Positions 23,185-31,732 of a DNA stretch of 33,541 nt are shown one piece after another. The DNA comes from Micrococcales bacterium. Lineage in GTDB: Bacteria; Actinomycetota; Actinomycetes; Actinomycetales; WQXJ01. The stretch's first letter is position 1, and each line of letters starts with the position of its first letter. The stretch spans positions 1 to 33,541 of the forward strand of contig WQYN01000006.1 in the NCBI GenBank assembly GCA_009781225.1. The letters are read 5' to 3'. Under the pieces are notes generated by a model, which had not been told where the DNA came from, searched no databases, and worked only from the letters and a program-made list of their open reading frames with translations. A program made the translations under genes and the position numbers.

Positions 23185-24564
23185 ATGGCAAAAGCGACAT
23201 CCCGCCTCGACTCCGTAATCTCCCTGGCCAAGCGCCGGGGGTTTGTCTTCCCCTGCGGGGAGATCTACGGGGGGACGCGATCAGCCTGGGACTACGGGCC
23301 GCTCGGGGTCGAGTTCAAGGACAACATCAGGCGGGCCTGGTGGGCGGCGATGGTCACTGGGCGGGACGACATCGTCGGCCTTGACTCCTCGGTGATCCTG
23401 CCGCGCCAAGTGTGGGAGGCCTCGGGACATGTCGCGGTCTTCAGCGATCCACTCGTCGAATGCACGGCCTGCCACAAGAGGTTCCGCGAGGACACACTCA
23501 TCGAGGAGTTCACTGAGCGCAAGGGACGCGAACCCGAGGGAGGGCTGGCAGGGGTGCCGTGCCCCGAATGCGGGACGCGGGGGCAGTTCACCGATCCGCG
23601 GCAGTTCTCTGGGCTGCTGCGCACCTTCCTGGGGCCCGTCGAGGATGAGGCGGGACTGCACTACCTGCGCCCGGAGACTGCCCAGGGAATCTTCGTCAAC
23701 TTCGCCAACGTTGTGCAGACTACGCGTAAAAAGCCGCCGTTCGGGATCGGGCAGATCGGCAAGTCTTTCCGCAACGAGATCACCCCAGGGAACTTCATTT
23801 TCCGCACTCGGGAGTTCGAGCAGATGGAAATGGAGTTCTTTGTTCCTCCGGGAACGGATGAGGAATGGCATCAGTACTGGATCGACACCCGACTGGACTG
23901 GTACGTCGACTTGGGACTGACCCGCGAGAACCTCCGGTTGTATGAGCACCCTCAGGAGAAGCTCTCCCACTATTCCAAGCGGACGGTGGACATCGAGTAT
24001 CGGTTCGGGTTCGCCGGGTCTCAGTGGGGCGAGCTTGAGGGGATCGCGAACCGTACGGACTACGATCTGACGATTCACTCGAAGGAGTCCGGACAGGATC
24101 TGTCCTACTTCGACCAGGCGACCTCGACTCGGTACGTTCCTTTCGTCATCGAGCCGGCGGCGGGGCTCACGCGCTCCTTCATGGCCTTCCTGGTCGAGGC
24201 CTTCCATGAGGATGAGGCGCCGAACACCAAGGGAGGGTTCGACAAGCGGACCGTCCTGCGGCTCGATCCGCGTCTTGCCCCGGTCAAGGCAGCGGTGCTG
24301 CCACTCTCACGCCATGAGGACCTCTCCCCTGCGGCCCGCGATCTCGCCGCTGAGCTGCGGAAAAAGTGGAACGTCGACTATGACGACGCCGGGCAGATCG
24401 GGAGGCGCTACCGCAGGCAGGATGAGATCGGGACGCCGCTGTGCATCACGATCGACTTCGATACGGCGGAAGACCAAGCGGTCACCGTGCGTGAGAGGGA
24501 TTCCATGGCCCAGGAGCGTGTGGCGATCTCCCAGGTCGCGGGCTATCTTGCGGAGCGTCTCTAG
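23185..24564 (+). CDS. glyS: Glycyl-tRNA synthetase, class II alpha2 type
   Basis: 459-residue class II aminoacyl-tRNA synthetase charging tRNA-Gly. The start ([43 protein letters not shown]) and [16 protein letters not shown] are family hallmarks. Motif 2 reads [25 protein letters not shown]. Two CxxC-type pairs (CTACHKRF and [10 protein letters not shown]) flank a short insert. The C-terminal anticodon-binding domain follows ([51 protein letters not shown]). Length is normal for this type. GAAGGA precedes the ATG by 7 bases. It is divergent from znuA and followed by dusB after 30 bases. Confidence 0.95.
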   Translation: MAKATSRLDSVISLAKRRGFVFPCGEIYGGTRSAWDYGPLGVEFKDNIRRAWWAAMVTGRDDIVGLDSSVILPRQVWEASGHVAVFSDPLVECTACHKRFREDTLIEEFTERKGREPEGGLAGVPCPECGTRGQFTDPRQFSGLLRTFLGPVEDEAGLHYLRPETAQGIFVNFANVVQTTRKKPPFGIGQIGKSFRNEITPGNFIFRTREFEQMEMEFFVPPGTDEEWHQYWIDTRLDWYVDLGLTRENLRLYEHPQEKLSHYSKRTVDIEYRFGFAGSQWGELEGIANRTDYDLTIHSKESGQDLSYFDQATSTRYVPFVIEPAAGLTRSFMAFLVEAFHEDEAPNTKGGFDKRTVLRLDPRLAPVKAAVLPLSRHEDLSPAARDLAAELRKKWNVDYDDAGQIGRRYRRQDEIGTPLCITIDFDTAEDQAVTVRERDSMAQERVAISQVAGYLAERL

Positions 24565-24594
24565 GTCATTGTCTCGGAGCTGCGGATCGGCCCC

Positions 24595-25704
24595 GTGAGG
24601 GTCGGCGCACCCGTGGTGCTGGCTCCAATGGCTGGGGTGACGAATGCTCCGTTCAGAGTTCTGTGCCGCGAGTATGGCCCGGGGCTGTTTATCTCCGAGA
24701 TGACCACCGCGCGGGCGTTGGTCGAAAGGACTCCGGGGGCGCTGAAGGCGATTGCGCATGATCCGGGGGAAACGCCCCGGTCCGTCCAGCTTTATGGAAC
24801 CGAACCGGCGTCAATCGGAGCGGCTTGCGACCTGATCGGACGGCGTGATCTCGCCGATCACATCGACCTCAACTTCGGCTGTCCTGTTCCTAAGGTGACG
24901 CGCAAGGGGGGAGGGGCGGCGCTGCCGTGGAAGACGGTGCTGTTCCGCCAGATCGTGGGTCGGGCTGTCGAGGCGGCGGGAGGATGGGGGATTCCCGTCA
25001 CGGTGAAGATGCGGATGGGGATTGACGCGGAGCACCTGACCTTCTTGGAGGCGGGGAGGGCGGCCGCCGAGGTGGGGGCGGCGGCCCTCACGCTCCACGC
25101 GCGCACGGCGGCGGAACACTACTCGGGAGCCGCACACTGGGAGGCCATAGCTGAGCTGAAACGTGAGGTCACAGCGATTCCGGTCCTAGGAAACGGGGAT
25201 GTGTTCTCAGGGGAAGACGCCGTGGCGATGCTGGAGCAAACCGGCTGCGACGGCGTCGTGGTGGGGCGTGGCTGCCAGGGGCGGCCGTGGCTGTTCGCTG
25301 ACATCGCCGCCGCCTTGGCCGGACGGCCCGAAAGGGTGCGCCCCGGGTTAGGTCAGGTCGCCAAGGTGATCCGCCGACACGCCGAGTTGCTCGTGGCCCA
25401 TGAGGGCTCCGAACCCCATGCGCTGGCCCAAATGCGCGGACACATGGCCTGGTATCTCCGGGGCTATCCCGTGGGAGGGGAGCTGCGCCGCCGCCTGGGC
25501 CTTGTGGGATCGCTGGCAGAGCTCGACCACCTCCTCGAAGGCCTGGACGCGCCCTACCCGGGTGAGGCGGCCGAGGGTCGTCGGGGACGAGCAGGGACCC
25601 CAAAGGCGCCGACCCTGCCTGACGGATGGCTCTCCACCCGCGAGGTGACCCCCGCGATGGCGAGGATGATTGCGGAGGCGGAGGTCGCCATCGTCGGTGG
25701 ATGA
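24595..25704 (+). CDS. dusB: tRNA-dihydrouridine synthase
   Basis: FMN enzyme reducing specific uridines in tRNA. Motifs: VVLAPMAGVTNAPFRVLCREYGPGLFISEMTTARAL, VQLYGTEPASI, DLNFGCPVPKVTRKGGGAALP (with the catalytic Cys), VKMRMGID, LHARTAAEHYSGAAHW, PVLGNGDVFSGEDA and GVVVGRGCQGRPWLF. The C-terminal recognition domain is present, with an extra Gly/Arg-rich insert near 325. The GTG at 24595 is the first standard start, but the conserved residues LRIGP lie upstream in the same frame, where only CTG (24580) and ATT (24568) are available before a stop. The true start may therefore be non-standard. Downstream of glyS in a likely operon. Confidence 0.9.
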   Translation: MRVGAPVVLAPMAGVTNAPFRVLCREYGPGLFISEMTTARALVERTPGALKAIAHDPGETPRSVQLYGTEPASIGAACDLIGRRDLADHIDLNFGCPVPKVTRKGGGAALPWKTVLFRQIVGRAVEAAGGWGIPVTVKMRMGIDAEHLTFLEAGRAAAEVGAAALTLHARTAAEHYSGAAHWEAIAELKREVTAIPVLGNGDVFSGEDAVAMLEQTGCDGVVVGRGCQGRPWLFADIAAALAGRPERVRPGLGQVAKVIRRHAELLVAHEGSEPHALAQMRGHMAWYLRGYPVGGELRRRLGLVGSLAELDHLLEGLDAPYPGEAAEGRRGRAGTPKAPTLPDGWLSTREVTPAMARMIAEAEVAIVGG

Positions 25705-25773
25705 CGCCGCCCTGTCTGCCTTTTGGTCCTACGGTTCCCGCCCCGGCGCCTGGTGACGCGCCTCACGTAGTCT

Positions 25774-25802
25774 GGGGGAGTTCCGCGCCCCTGCGGAACC
25801 CC
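25774..25802. terminator. Possible hairpin terminator after dusB
   Basis: GGGGAGTTCCGC pairs with GCGGAACCCC around a short loop with a two-base bulge. It sits 70 bases after the dusB stop. There is no T-run, so termination is only inferred. Confidence 0.4.
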
Positions 25803-25879
25803 ACGCTCCGGCTCCCCGCCCCTGCGGACAGTTTGGCCCCGACTCCAAAGTGCCCCGTACACACGAGGAGGCAAATTAC

Positions 25880-26842
25880 ATGAGATCACGGCGAGAAACA
25901 CGACAGACAAGGGTCGCCATCGTTTGTTCGATGGCTACGGTAGTGGCGTTCGCAGGGTCGCTTTCCGGCTGCTCTGCTGCGGACCGAGAACTCAAACCGC
26001 TAGAGATCGCCTTCCCTACAGAACAAGAAGACGCCGGGTATGAACATGCACCGAAGATTGACGCGAACGAGGACGGGGTTCTCAACCTCGACGTTGTGCG
26101 CCTGCCCGGCGAGGGTCGGGCGGTGGCGACCGCTCCGGTAAGCGAGGACGGCGTAGGACCGCTGTCCCGAGGCGGGTTCGACGACGACGGCATGGTCGCC
26201 GAGATGACGACCGATGTGCCCTTCTTGGAGATCACGCCAGCCGAGCGCGCGGCTGCCTCCGTTGTCTCCCGGCTTGACGACGGGACTCATCCCGTGCTCG
26301 CGAGCCTCGCTCAGCTCTACGGAGAGCAGGACTTCGGCATCGATGACCAGGAGTTGGCCCGGTGGGTGACCTTCCTGGGCTGGGAAGACAAGGTGTCCTC
26401 CGAGTTTGAGCGGCCCACCCCCGATGAGATCGCAATCGGCCCCGGCGTCGACGTCCTCGACGCCAACGACAAGGTCGTGGCCCGCGCCCACCACTTCAAG
26501 GCAATCCGCACCGGTGTCGGCGGCCTCATCGTGGTGTCCACCCACACACGCGCCACGCTCATCCAGCACTGGGACGTCGGCCCTGAGTCAACGCTGGACG
26601 CCGACGTTGTCTACCAAATCACCGACGGCAGGCTGATCTACGACCGAGACGGCGCCTACCAGACCGATCACGGCGTCACCATCACCCACGAGGAGCTGGC
26701 GGACCTCCGCAAGGCCTCCCTTGAGGATCTGTGGAAAACCTCGCGCGACCTCCTGGCTCGTCGCAACCTCGAGACCAAGACCCAAATCAACGAGATCCTC
26801 GCCGCCCGCGCCATGGCCACGAAGTTCTCGCAGACCCAGTAA
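25880..26842 (+). CDS. Lipoprotein of unknown function
   Basis: 320-residue exported lipoprotein; the signal peptide ends in a lipobox (AGSLSGC). The mature part is acidic and soluble-looking, with no family I recognise. Regions such as VVARAHHFKAIRTGVGGLIVVSTHTRATLIQHWDVGPESTLDADVVYQITDGRLIYDRDG suggest a beta-rich domain (about 205-275). The end is helical (LADLRKASLEDLWKTSRDLLARRNLETKTQINEILAARAMATKFS). GAGGAGG 8 bases before ATG 25880 fixes the start; an upstream in-frame start at 25850 is rejected. It sits between dusB and dgt. Confidence 0.75.
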   Translation: MRSRRETRQTRVAIVCSMATVVAFAGSLSGCSAADRELKPLEIAFPTEQEDAGYEHAPKIDANEDGVLNLDVVRLPGEGRAVATAPVSEDGVGPLSRGGFDDDGMVAEMTTDVPFLEITPAERAAASVVSRLDDGTHPVLASLAQLYGEQDFGIDDQELARWVTFLGWEDKVSSEFERPTPDEIAIGPGVDVLDANDKVVARAHHFKAIRTGVGGLIVVSTHTRATLIQHWDVGPESTLDADVVYQITDGRLIYDRDGAYQTDHGVTITHEELADLRKASLEDLWKTSRDLLARRNLETKTQINEILAARAMATKFSQTQ

Positions 26843-26849
26843 GACGGCC

Positions 26850-26855
26850 TACAGT
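26850..26855 (+). promoter_or_regulatory. -10 element, leaderless promoter of dgt
   Basis: TACAGT followed by 7 bases and ATG 26863; no ribosome site. Confidence 0.5.
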
Positions 26856-26862
26856 GGGCCGT

Positions 26863-28155
26863 ATGCCCCGTTCGCGCGCTCCCGCCCCCCGCGAGCGGGC
26901 CTACAGTGCGGCGGACCGCGAACGGTGGGTGGCTGAGCCTAAGAAGTCGCCGGTCAGAACGGCTTTTGAGAGAGATCGCGCGCGCCTTGTGCACTCCGCG
27001 GCCCTGCGTCGCCTGGGCGCCAAGACCCAAGTCAGGACCCTGTGGCCCGCCCACACCCTCGATGCGGACGATGACGCGACTCGCACACGCTTGACCCATT
27101 CCCTCGAAGTCGCGCAGGTAGGAAGGGAGCTGGGAAAGCTTCTGGGCTGCGATCCCGACGTTGTCGACACCGCCTGCCTCGCCCATGACCTGGGACATCC
27201 CCCCTTTGGCCACAACGGTGAGCGGGCGCTCGACGAGGCGGCGTCCGACATCGGCGGCTTCGAAGGCAATGCTCAAACTCTGCGGGTTCTCACGCGCCTG
27301 GAATCCAAGGTCGCCGATCCGTCGTCGGGCCGGTCGGTGGGTCTCAACCTGACAAGGGCCAGCCTTGACGCCTCGGTGAAGTACCCCTGGCCGCGTCCGA
27401 GTGGACCCGGAGGCAAGTTCGGGGTCTACGCCGAGGATTTAGAGGTCTTCGCCTGGCTTCGACAGGGGGCGGCGCCCGGGCGGCGCTGCCTGGAGGCGCA
27501 GGTCATGGACTTCGCCGACGATGTCGCCTACTCGGTGCATGATGTCGAGGACGGAATCGTCTCCGGATTCATCCCGCTGCGAGGCATGGGGGAATGGAGG
27601 CAGATTGCTAGCCTCGCGGCCCGCCGCTACGCCCCCAAGGTCGAGGTTGCCGAACTGGAGGCTGCGGGAGAGTCCCTGGTCACCTCCGGGTTCTGGCCGG
27701 CTGACTTCGATGGGACGCGCGCGGGGTTCGCGGCCCTGAAGGACCTGACCAGCCAGCTCATCGGGCGTTTTTGCACCGACGCGACGCAGGCGACCCGGCG
27801 TGAGCATGGCGAGGGTCGGCTGACGCGGTATTCCGCCGACCTTGTCGTCCCCCCGCAGACGGTGGCGGAGATCGCGATTCTCAAAGCGTTGGCTGCATAC
27901 TTCCTCATGGAACCCCCCGAACGTCGGCCCATCTATGACGCCCAACGTGAGCTGCTGGCTGAGCTCAACGCGGCTCTCCTGGACGTCGCCCCCAGCGGGT
28001 TGAGCAGGGAGTTTGCTGTGGATTGGACCCGGGCAGGGGACGAGGCAGCGCGCCGCAGGGTCGTCATCGACCATATTGCCTCGCTGACGGACGCCTCAGC
28101 CCACGCTCTCCACGCTCGGCTAACCGGGCGGGCGAAACCCCCCGTACACTCCTGA
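26863..28155 (+). CDS. dgt: Deoxyguanosinetriphosphate triphosphohydrolase (HD domain)
   Basis: 430-residue dNTP triphosphohydrolase of the dGTPase type 2 group, which splits dNTP to deoxynucleoside and triphosphate. The metal-binding HD residues are visible: RTRLTHSLEVAQVGREL (His79), CLAHDLGHPPFGHNGE (His108, Asp109) and the later MDFADDVAYSVHDVEDG. ERWVAEPKKSPVRTAFERDRARLVHSAALRRLGAKTQV is the conserved N-terminal part. ATG 26863 is chosen from the -10 position and because upstream residues overlap the lipoprotein gene. Its stop is 3 bases before the dnaG start, a common dgt-dnaG pairing in Actinomycetota. Confidence 0.92.
   Translation: MPRSRAPAPRERAYSAADRERWVAEPKKSPVRTAFERDRARLVHSAALRRLGAKTQVRTLWPAHTLDADDDATRTRLTHSLEVAQVGRELGKLLGCDPDVVDTACLAHDLGHPPFGHNGERALDEAASDIGGFEGNAQTLRVLTRLESKVADPSSGRSVGLNLTRASLDASVKYPWPRPSGPGGKFGVYAEDLEVFAWLRQGAAPGRRCLEAQVMDFADDVAYSVHDVEDGIVSGFIPLRGMGEWRQIASLAARRYAPKVEVAELEAAGESLVTSGFWPADFDGTRAGFAALKDLTSQLIGRFCTDATQATRREHGEGRLTRYSADLVVPPQTVAEIAILKALAAYFLMEPPERRPIYDAQRELLAELNAALLDVAPSGLSREFAVDWTRAGDEAARRRVVIDHIASLTDASAHALHARLTGRAKPPVHS
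28145..28150 (+). promoter_or_regulatory. -10 element, leaderless promoter of dnaG
   Basis: TACACT inside the last codons of dgt, 8 bases before the GTG at 28159; no ribosome site. dnaG could thus be made separately from dgt. Confidence 0.45.
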
Positions 28156-28158
28156 CCT

Positions 28159-30054
28159 GTGGCGGGAATGCTCAGGCGGGACGTGATCGAGCAGGTTCGC
28201 GATCGCGCGCGCATTGATGAGATAGTCGGAGAGCAGGTCACGCTGCGATCGGGCGGCGTGGGATCCCTCAAGGGACTGTGTCCCTTCCACGACGAGCGCA
28301 CGCCCAGCTTCACGGTTCGACCCCAGGTGGGGCTCTGGTACTGCTTCGGCTGCCAGGAGGGCGGGGACACGATCTCCTTTGTCCAGCGGGCCGACGCTCT
28401 GTCCTTCACCGAAGCGGTCGAATACCTTGCCGGGCGCTATGGCATCGCTGTCGTCTACGAGGCGGGGGACAGGCGCCCGGAGCGGGACTCGGGCCACGAC
28501 CGCCAGCGCATCCTCGAGGCGAACCGGGTGGCGGAGGCGTTCTACGTCGAGAATCTAGGGACGGCCCAGGCTTCCGGCGGGCGCTCCTTTCTCCAGGCCC
28601 GCGGTTTTGACGCGGAGGCTGCCGAGCGTTTCAGGGTCGGGTTCGCCCCCCAGTCATGGGATGCCTTGCTGCGTCACCTGCGCGGACGGGGGTTCACCGG
28701 GGCTGAGATTGCCGGGGCGGGACTCTCGACGCCGGGCCAGCGCGGCCCCATGGACCGGTTTCGCGGGCGCCTGATGTGGCCCATACGCGACCTCACGGGC
28801 GCCACCATCGGCTTTGGCGCGCGCAAGCTCGATGAGGAGGATCAAGGCCCGAAGTACCTCAACACGCCCGAGACCGCTGTCTACCACAAGTCCCAGGTGC
28901 TTTACGGCGCTGATCTCGCCAAACGGGAGATCGGACGCCAACGACAGGTCGTCATCGTCGAGGGTTATACCGATGTCATGGCCGCGCATCTCGCCGGGGT
29001 GGGGACCGCTATCGCCACCTGCGGGACAGCGTTTGGCAGCGACCACATTCGCGTAGTGCGCCGCCTGCTCGGCGACTCGGCAGGGTCGACGCGCGGCGAG
29101 GTCGTCTTCACCTTCGACGGCGACGCGGCCGGTCGCAAGGCGGCGATGCGAGCCTTCGCTGAGGACGGGCGCTTCTACGCCAACACCTTTGTCGCGATCG
29201 CGCCCGACGGGATGGACCCCTGTGAGCTGCGTCAACGCCGCGGGGACGAGGCAGTGCGGGCGCTGGTCGCCTCGCGCACAGAGCTCTTCCGCTTCGCAAT
29301 CCGCTCGGCATTGTCGGAGCTGGACCTCACGACCACGGCCGGGCGCGTCGAGGGCCTGCGGGTCGCGGCGCCCGTCATCTCCACCATCCGCGACTTCTCA
29401 ACCCGAGCCGACTACGCACGCCAGCTCTCAGGCTGGCTCGGCATGGACCAGGCGGTCGTCGAGCGAGAAGTCAAGCGAGCCGCCCGCGCCCCCCGCCCCA
29501 CCGAGCGCACGATGGCGGAACCTCCGCCGCGTGTGACCGTCACCTCAACGCGGGACTTGGCGAGGCGTTCGGGTCAGGCCCGGCTCGAACGAGACGTCCT
29601 GATCGCGGTACTTCAGCAGCCAGGCAAGGTCGAGGACTACTGCCAGGTTGTCGGCGAGGAGGCCTTCACGATCGAGGTGTTCCAGGAGGTTCACCAGGCG
29701 ATTCGCGCGGCCTCAGCTCTCGCGGCGCCACAGCCGGGGCGCGAATGGGTCGCTGCCGTGACCCAGGCGGCGTCGCCGGAGATCGCGGCGGTGGTGACTG
29801 AACTCGCAGTCGAGCCGCTGCCCGTCGTGGAACGCGTTGGCGTGCTTCCCTTCGAGGAGGTGGATCGGGTGGGGGAGTATGTGCGCGGTCTTGTCGTCTC
29901 CCTGCGGCGCTCGGCCCTGGAGCGGCAGCGCCACGACCTGCGGGCCCGTCTGGCGTGGCTGGAAGGTGAGGCGAACCCAGGGGATGTGGCGGCCCTTCAG
30001 GCGTCGTTGGTTCCCATCGAGGCTGAGCTTGCGCGCCTTCGCGAGGCGCCTTAG
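28159..30054 (+). CDS. dnaG: DNA primase
   Basis: 631-residue primase making RNA primers at the replication fork. Zinc-binding domain: LCPFHDERTPSFTV and LWYCFGCQEGGD (Cys41, His44, Cys62, Cys65). Catalytic core: FRGRLMWPIRDLTGATIGFGARKLDEEDQGPKYLNTPETAVYHKSQVLYG. TOPRIM motifs VVIVEGYTDVMAAHLAG (about 265-281) and FTFDGDAAGRKA (about 318-329). The C-terminal helicase-binding part (about 470-631) is variable as usual. The start is a GTG 3 bases after the dgt stop. The dispersed motif lies at the junction between core and C-terminal domain. Confidence 0.95.
   Translation: MAGMLRRDVIEQVRDRARIDEIVGEQVTLRSGGVGSLKGLCPFHDERTPSFTVRPQVGLWYCFGCQEGGDTISFVQRADALSFTEAVEYLAGRYGIAVVYEAGDRRPERDSGHDRQRILEANRVAEAFYVENLGTAQASGGRSFLQARGFDAEAAERFRVGFAPQSWDALLRHLRGRGFTGAEIAGAGLSTPGQRGPMDRFRGRLMWPIRDLTGATIGFGARKLDEEDQGPKYLNTPETAVYHKSQVLYGADLAKREIGRQRQVVIVEGYTDVMAAHLAGVGTAIATCGTAFGSDHIRVVRRLLGDSAGSTRGEVVFTFDGDAAGRKAAMRAFAEDGRFYANTFVAIAPDGMDPCELRQRRGDEAVRALVASRTELFRFAIRSALSELDLTTTAGRVEGLRVAAPVISTIRDFSTRADYARQLSGWLGMDQAVVEREVKRAARAPRPTERTMAEPPPRVTVTSTRDLARRSGQARLERDVLIAVLQQPGKVEDYCQVVGEEAFTIEVFQEVHQAIRAASALAAPQPGREWVAAVTQAASPEIAAVVTELAVEPLPVVERVGVLPFEEVDRVGEYVRGLVVSLRRSALERQRHDLRARLAWLEGEANPGDVAALQASLVPIEAELARLREAP
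29506..29518 (-). repeat. CCGCCATCGTGCG motif, exact copy 6
   Basis: Minus-strand copy inside dnaG, read by the gene as Glu-Arg-Thr-Met-Ala-Glu in the linker before the C-terminal domain. Confidence 0.8.
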
Positions 30055-30116
30055 GGAATGCTCGCCAGCCCCTTAGGCCCTGGACACCCCACCGGGCCGT
30101 GTGAAACCCTGTGACC

Positions 30117-31406
30117 ATGTCACCTGCTGCCGCGCGTGCCTTTCCCGCGCAGAGCCTTCCTGACGGGTTTCGCCTCATTGACGTCCCCCAGGACCGCGCC
30201 GATGAGTTCCGCGACGTCGACGAGTTCGCCTTCGGTGTCGCAGAAGGGGAGCTTGTCTACTACAAGGACTTTGCGACCTCGGTGGACTGGAGTCGCTGCG
30301 TCGGGGTGGAGACCACCGACCACCGCCTCGTGGCGATCCACGCCTCCCTCGCCTTCGACCTTCCGGTTCCCGGGGGTCGCGTTCCTGCCTCGGGCCTGAC
30401 CTTTGTGGCGGTCCATCCGACTTTCCGCCGCCGTGGCCTGCTACGGGCGATGATGGCTCGCCACTTCTCCGACTGTGTTCGGCGCAATGAACCAGTGTCG
30501 ATCCTCACGGCCAGCGAGCCAGTTATCTATCCCCGGTTCGGCTATCAGCGGGGCAACTGGGCGGTTCACCTCACGCTTCCTGCGGGGGCGGCCCTTCGTC
30601 AGATCCCTGACGCTGTGCCGGTCACCGTCGATATCGAGACCGCGAGCCTGGAACGCCACATGGAGCTTGCTTCCGCTATCCAGCGCCGCGCTGGTTTTGG
30701 CCCCGGGGCGCGTCCCGGCTGGACCTGTGACGCGACGCCTGGGATGTCCCGGTGGCGCTTCTCCGTGATCGAGCCGAGCCCTCTGGCCGAACGCCCACGC
30801 ATCGCAATTGCCGGCCGCGACGGGGTGGCCACGGGTTTTGCCCTCTTCCGTCGTGTCAAGGACCGCTTGGGGGATGCCGGCGAGCGCGTCTGCGAGGTGC
30901 TCGAACTCGTCGCCACCGACGCGTCGACCCACCGGGCGCTGTGGTCAACTCTCACGAACTTCGACCTGGTTCAGCGGACCACGACCGCGCGTCTGGCGTT
31001 GGACGATCCCCTCCTTGCCCTGCTCAAGGACCCCGTCACCCCAAAGCCGACGATCACCGACGACCTCTACGTTCGGCTCATCGACGTCCCCGCCGCCCTC
31101 GCCGCCCGCCGCTACGCCGCCCCCCTCGACATGGTCCTCGAGGTCACCGACCCCCTAATCTCCCGCAATACCGGACGATGGCGGATTGTCGGCTCTCCCT
31201 TCTCCACCCGGGTTGAGCACGCGGGCCTCCAGGACGCCGACCTTGCCCTCGACGTCGGCGACCTCTCCTCGCTCTATCTGGGCGGGATGTCGCTCATGTC
31301 CCTCTTCGATGCGGGCCTCATCGACGAACGCAAGCACGGTTCAGTGGAACGCCTCGCCGCCTCCCTGGCCTGGCCACGCCTACCAGGAGAGTCTCGCGGG
31401 TTCTAG
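30117..31406 (+). CDS. Eis-like GNAT N-acetyltransferase
   Basis: 429-residue acetyl-CoA-dependent acetyltransferase of the Eis (enhanced intracellular survival) type, a family that acetylates amines such as aminoglycosides and polyamines. First GNAT domain with the acetyl-CoA loop LTFVAVHPTFRRRGLLRAMM (94-113) and Tyr143 in YPRFGY, matching the Eis general acid. A second GNAT-like half follows, then a sterol-carrier-like C-terminal domain (DPLISRNTGRWRIV to SSLYLGGMSLMSLFDAG). The protein ends in Phe, as Eis does, where the terminal carboxylate acts in catalysis. The start could be GTG 30111 or ATG 30117; neither has a ribosome site. Actual substrate is unknown. Confidence 0.88.
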   Translation: MSPAAARAFPAQSLPDGFRLIDVPQDRADEFRDVDEFAFGVAEGELVYYKDFATSVDWSRCVGVETTDHRLVAIHASLAFDLPVPGGRVPASGLTFVAVHPTFRRRGLLRAMMARHFSDCVRRNEPVSILTASEPVIYPRFGYQRGNWAVHLTLPAGAALRQIPDAVPVTVDIETASLERHMELASAIQRRAGFGPGARPGWTCDATPGMSRWRFSVIEPSPLAERPRIAIAGRDGVATGFALFRRVKDRLGDAGERVCEVLELVATDASTHRALWSTLTNFDLVQRTTTARLALDDPLLALLKDPVTPKPTITDDLYVRLIDVPAALAARRYAAPLDMVLEVTDPLISRNTGRWRIVGSPFSTRVEHAGLQDADLALDVGDLSSLYLGGMSLMSLFDAGLIDERKHGSVERLAASLAWPRLPGESRGF

Positions 31407-31444
31407 TGTTCTTTGGAGGAACTCTTTGCTGAGCCTCCTTGTTC

Positions 31445-31720
31445 CTAGCTGTGGCGCTGCCCTGTCTCCTTCTCCCAGGCAGAGAGTTGGGTCTCCAGGG
31501 CTTTCATCAGCTCAAAGACCTGGGCAGGAGGGATCCGGACCCGACCGACGACGGCGGCATCGAGGACAACTTGACCTTCGGTTTCGGAGTGGGGCGGCTG
31601 AATGAGGGCAGCGAAGTCGAGGACGAAGGCGTCTTTGGTGTGCCAAGCCCGCACAAAGTCGGCAAAGACCCCTCCATGGTGGTCAGGGGGCAGATTGATG
31701 TTGAGGCGCTGTTCAGTCAT
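31445..31720 (-). CDS. DUF3467 protein
   Basis: 91-residue soluble protein of unknown function. It matches the DUF3467 pattern: HTKDAFVLDFAALIQPP, then AAVVGRVRIPPAQVFELMKALETQLSAWEKETG. Full family length. It is preceded by a leaderless-type promoter and is convergent with the acetyltransferase gene; the upstream ABC permease ends 9 bases before its start. Confidence 0.8.
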   Translation of the reverse strand: MTEQRLNINLPPDHHGGVFADFVRAWHTKDAFVLDFAALIQPPHSETEGQVVLDAAVVGRVRIPPAQVFELMKALETQLSAWEKETGQRHS

Positions 31721-31726
31721 GCATCA

Positions 31727-31732
31727 ACTCTA
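31727..31732 (-). promoter_or_regulatory. -10 element, leaderless promoter of the DUF3467 gene
   Basis: TAGAGT on the minus strand, 6 bases before the ATG at 31720. It overlaps the stop codon of the ABC permease gene. Confidence 0.5.

Noticed and set aside
21893-23218. 441-residue plus-strand frame
   Set aside because: Antisense to znuC and znuA and crossing the Zur box; Gly/Arg-rich with no domain.
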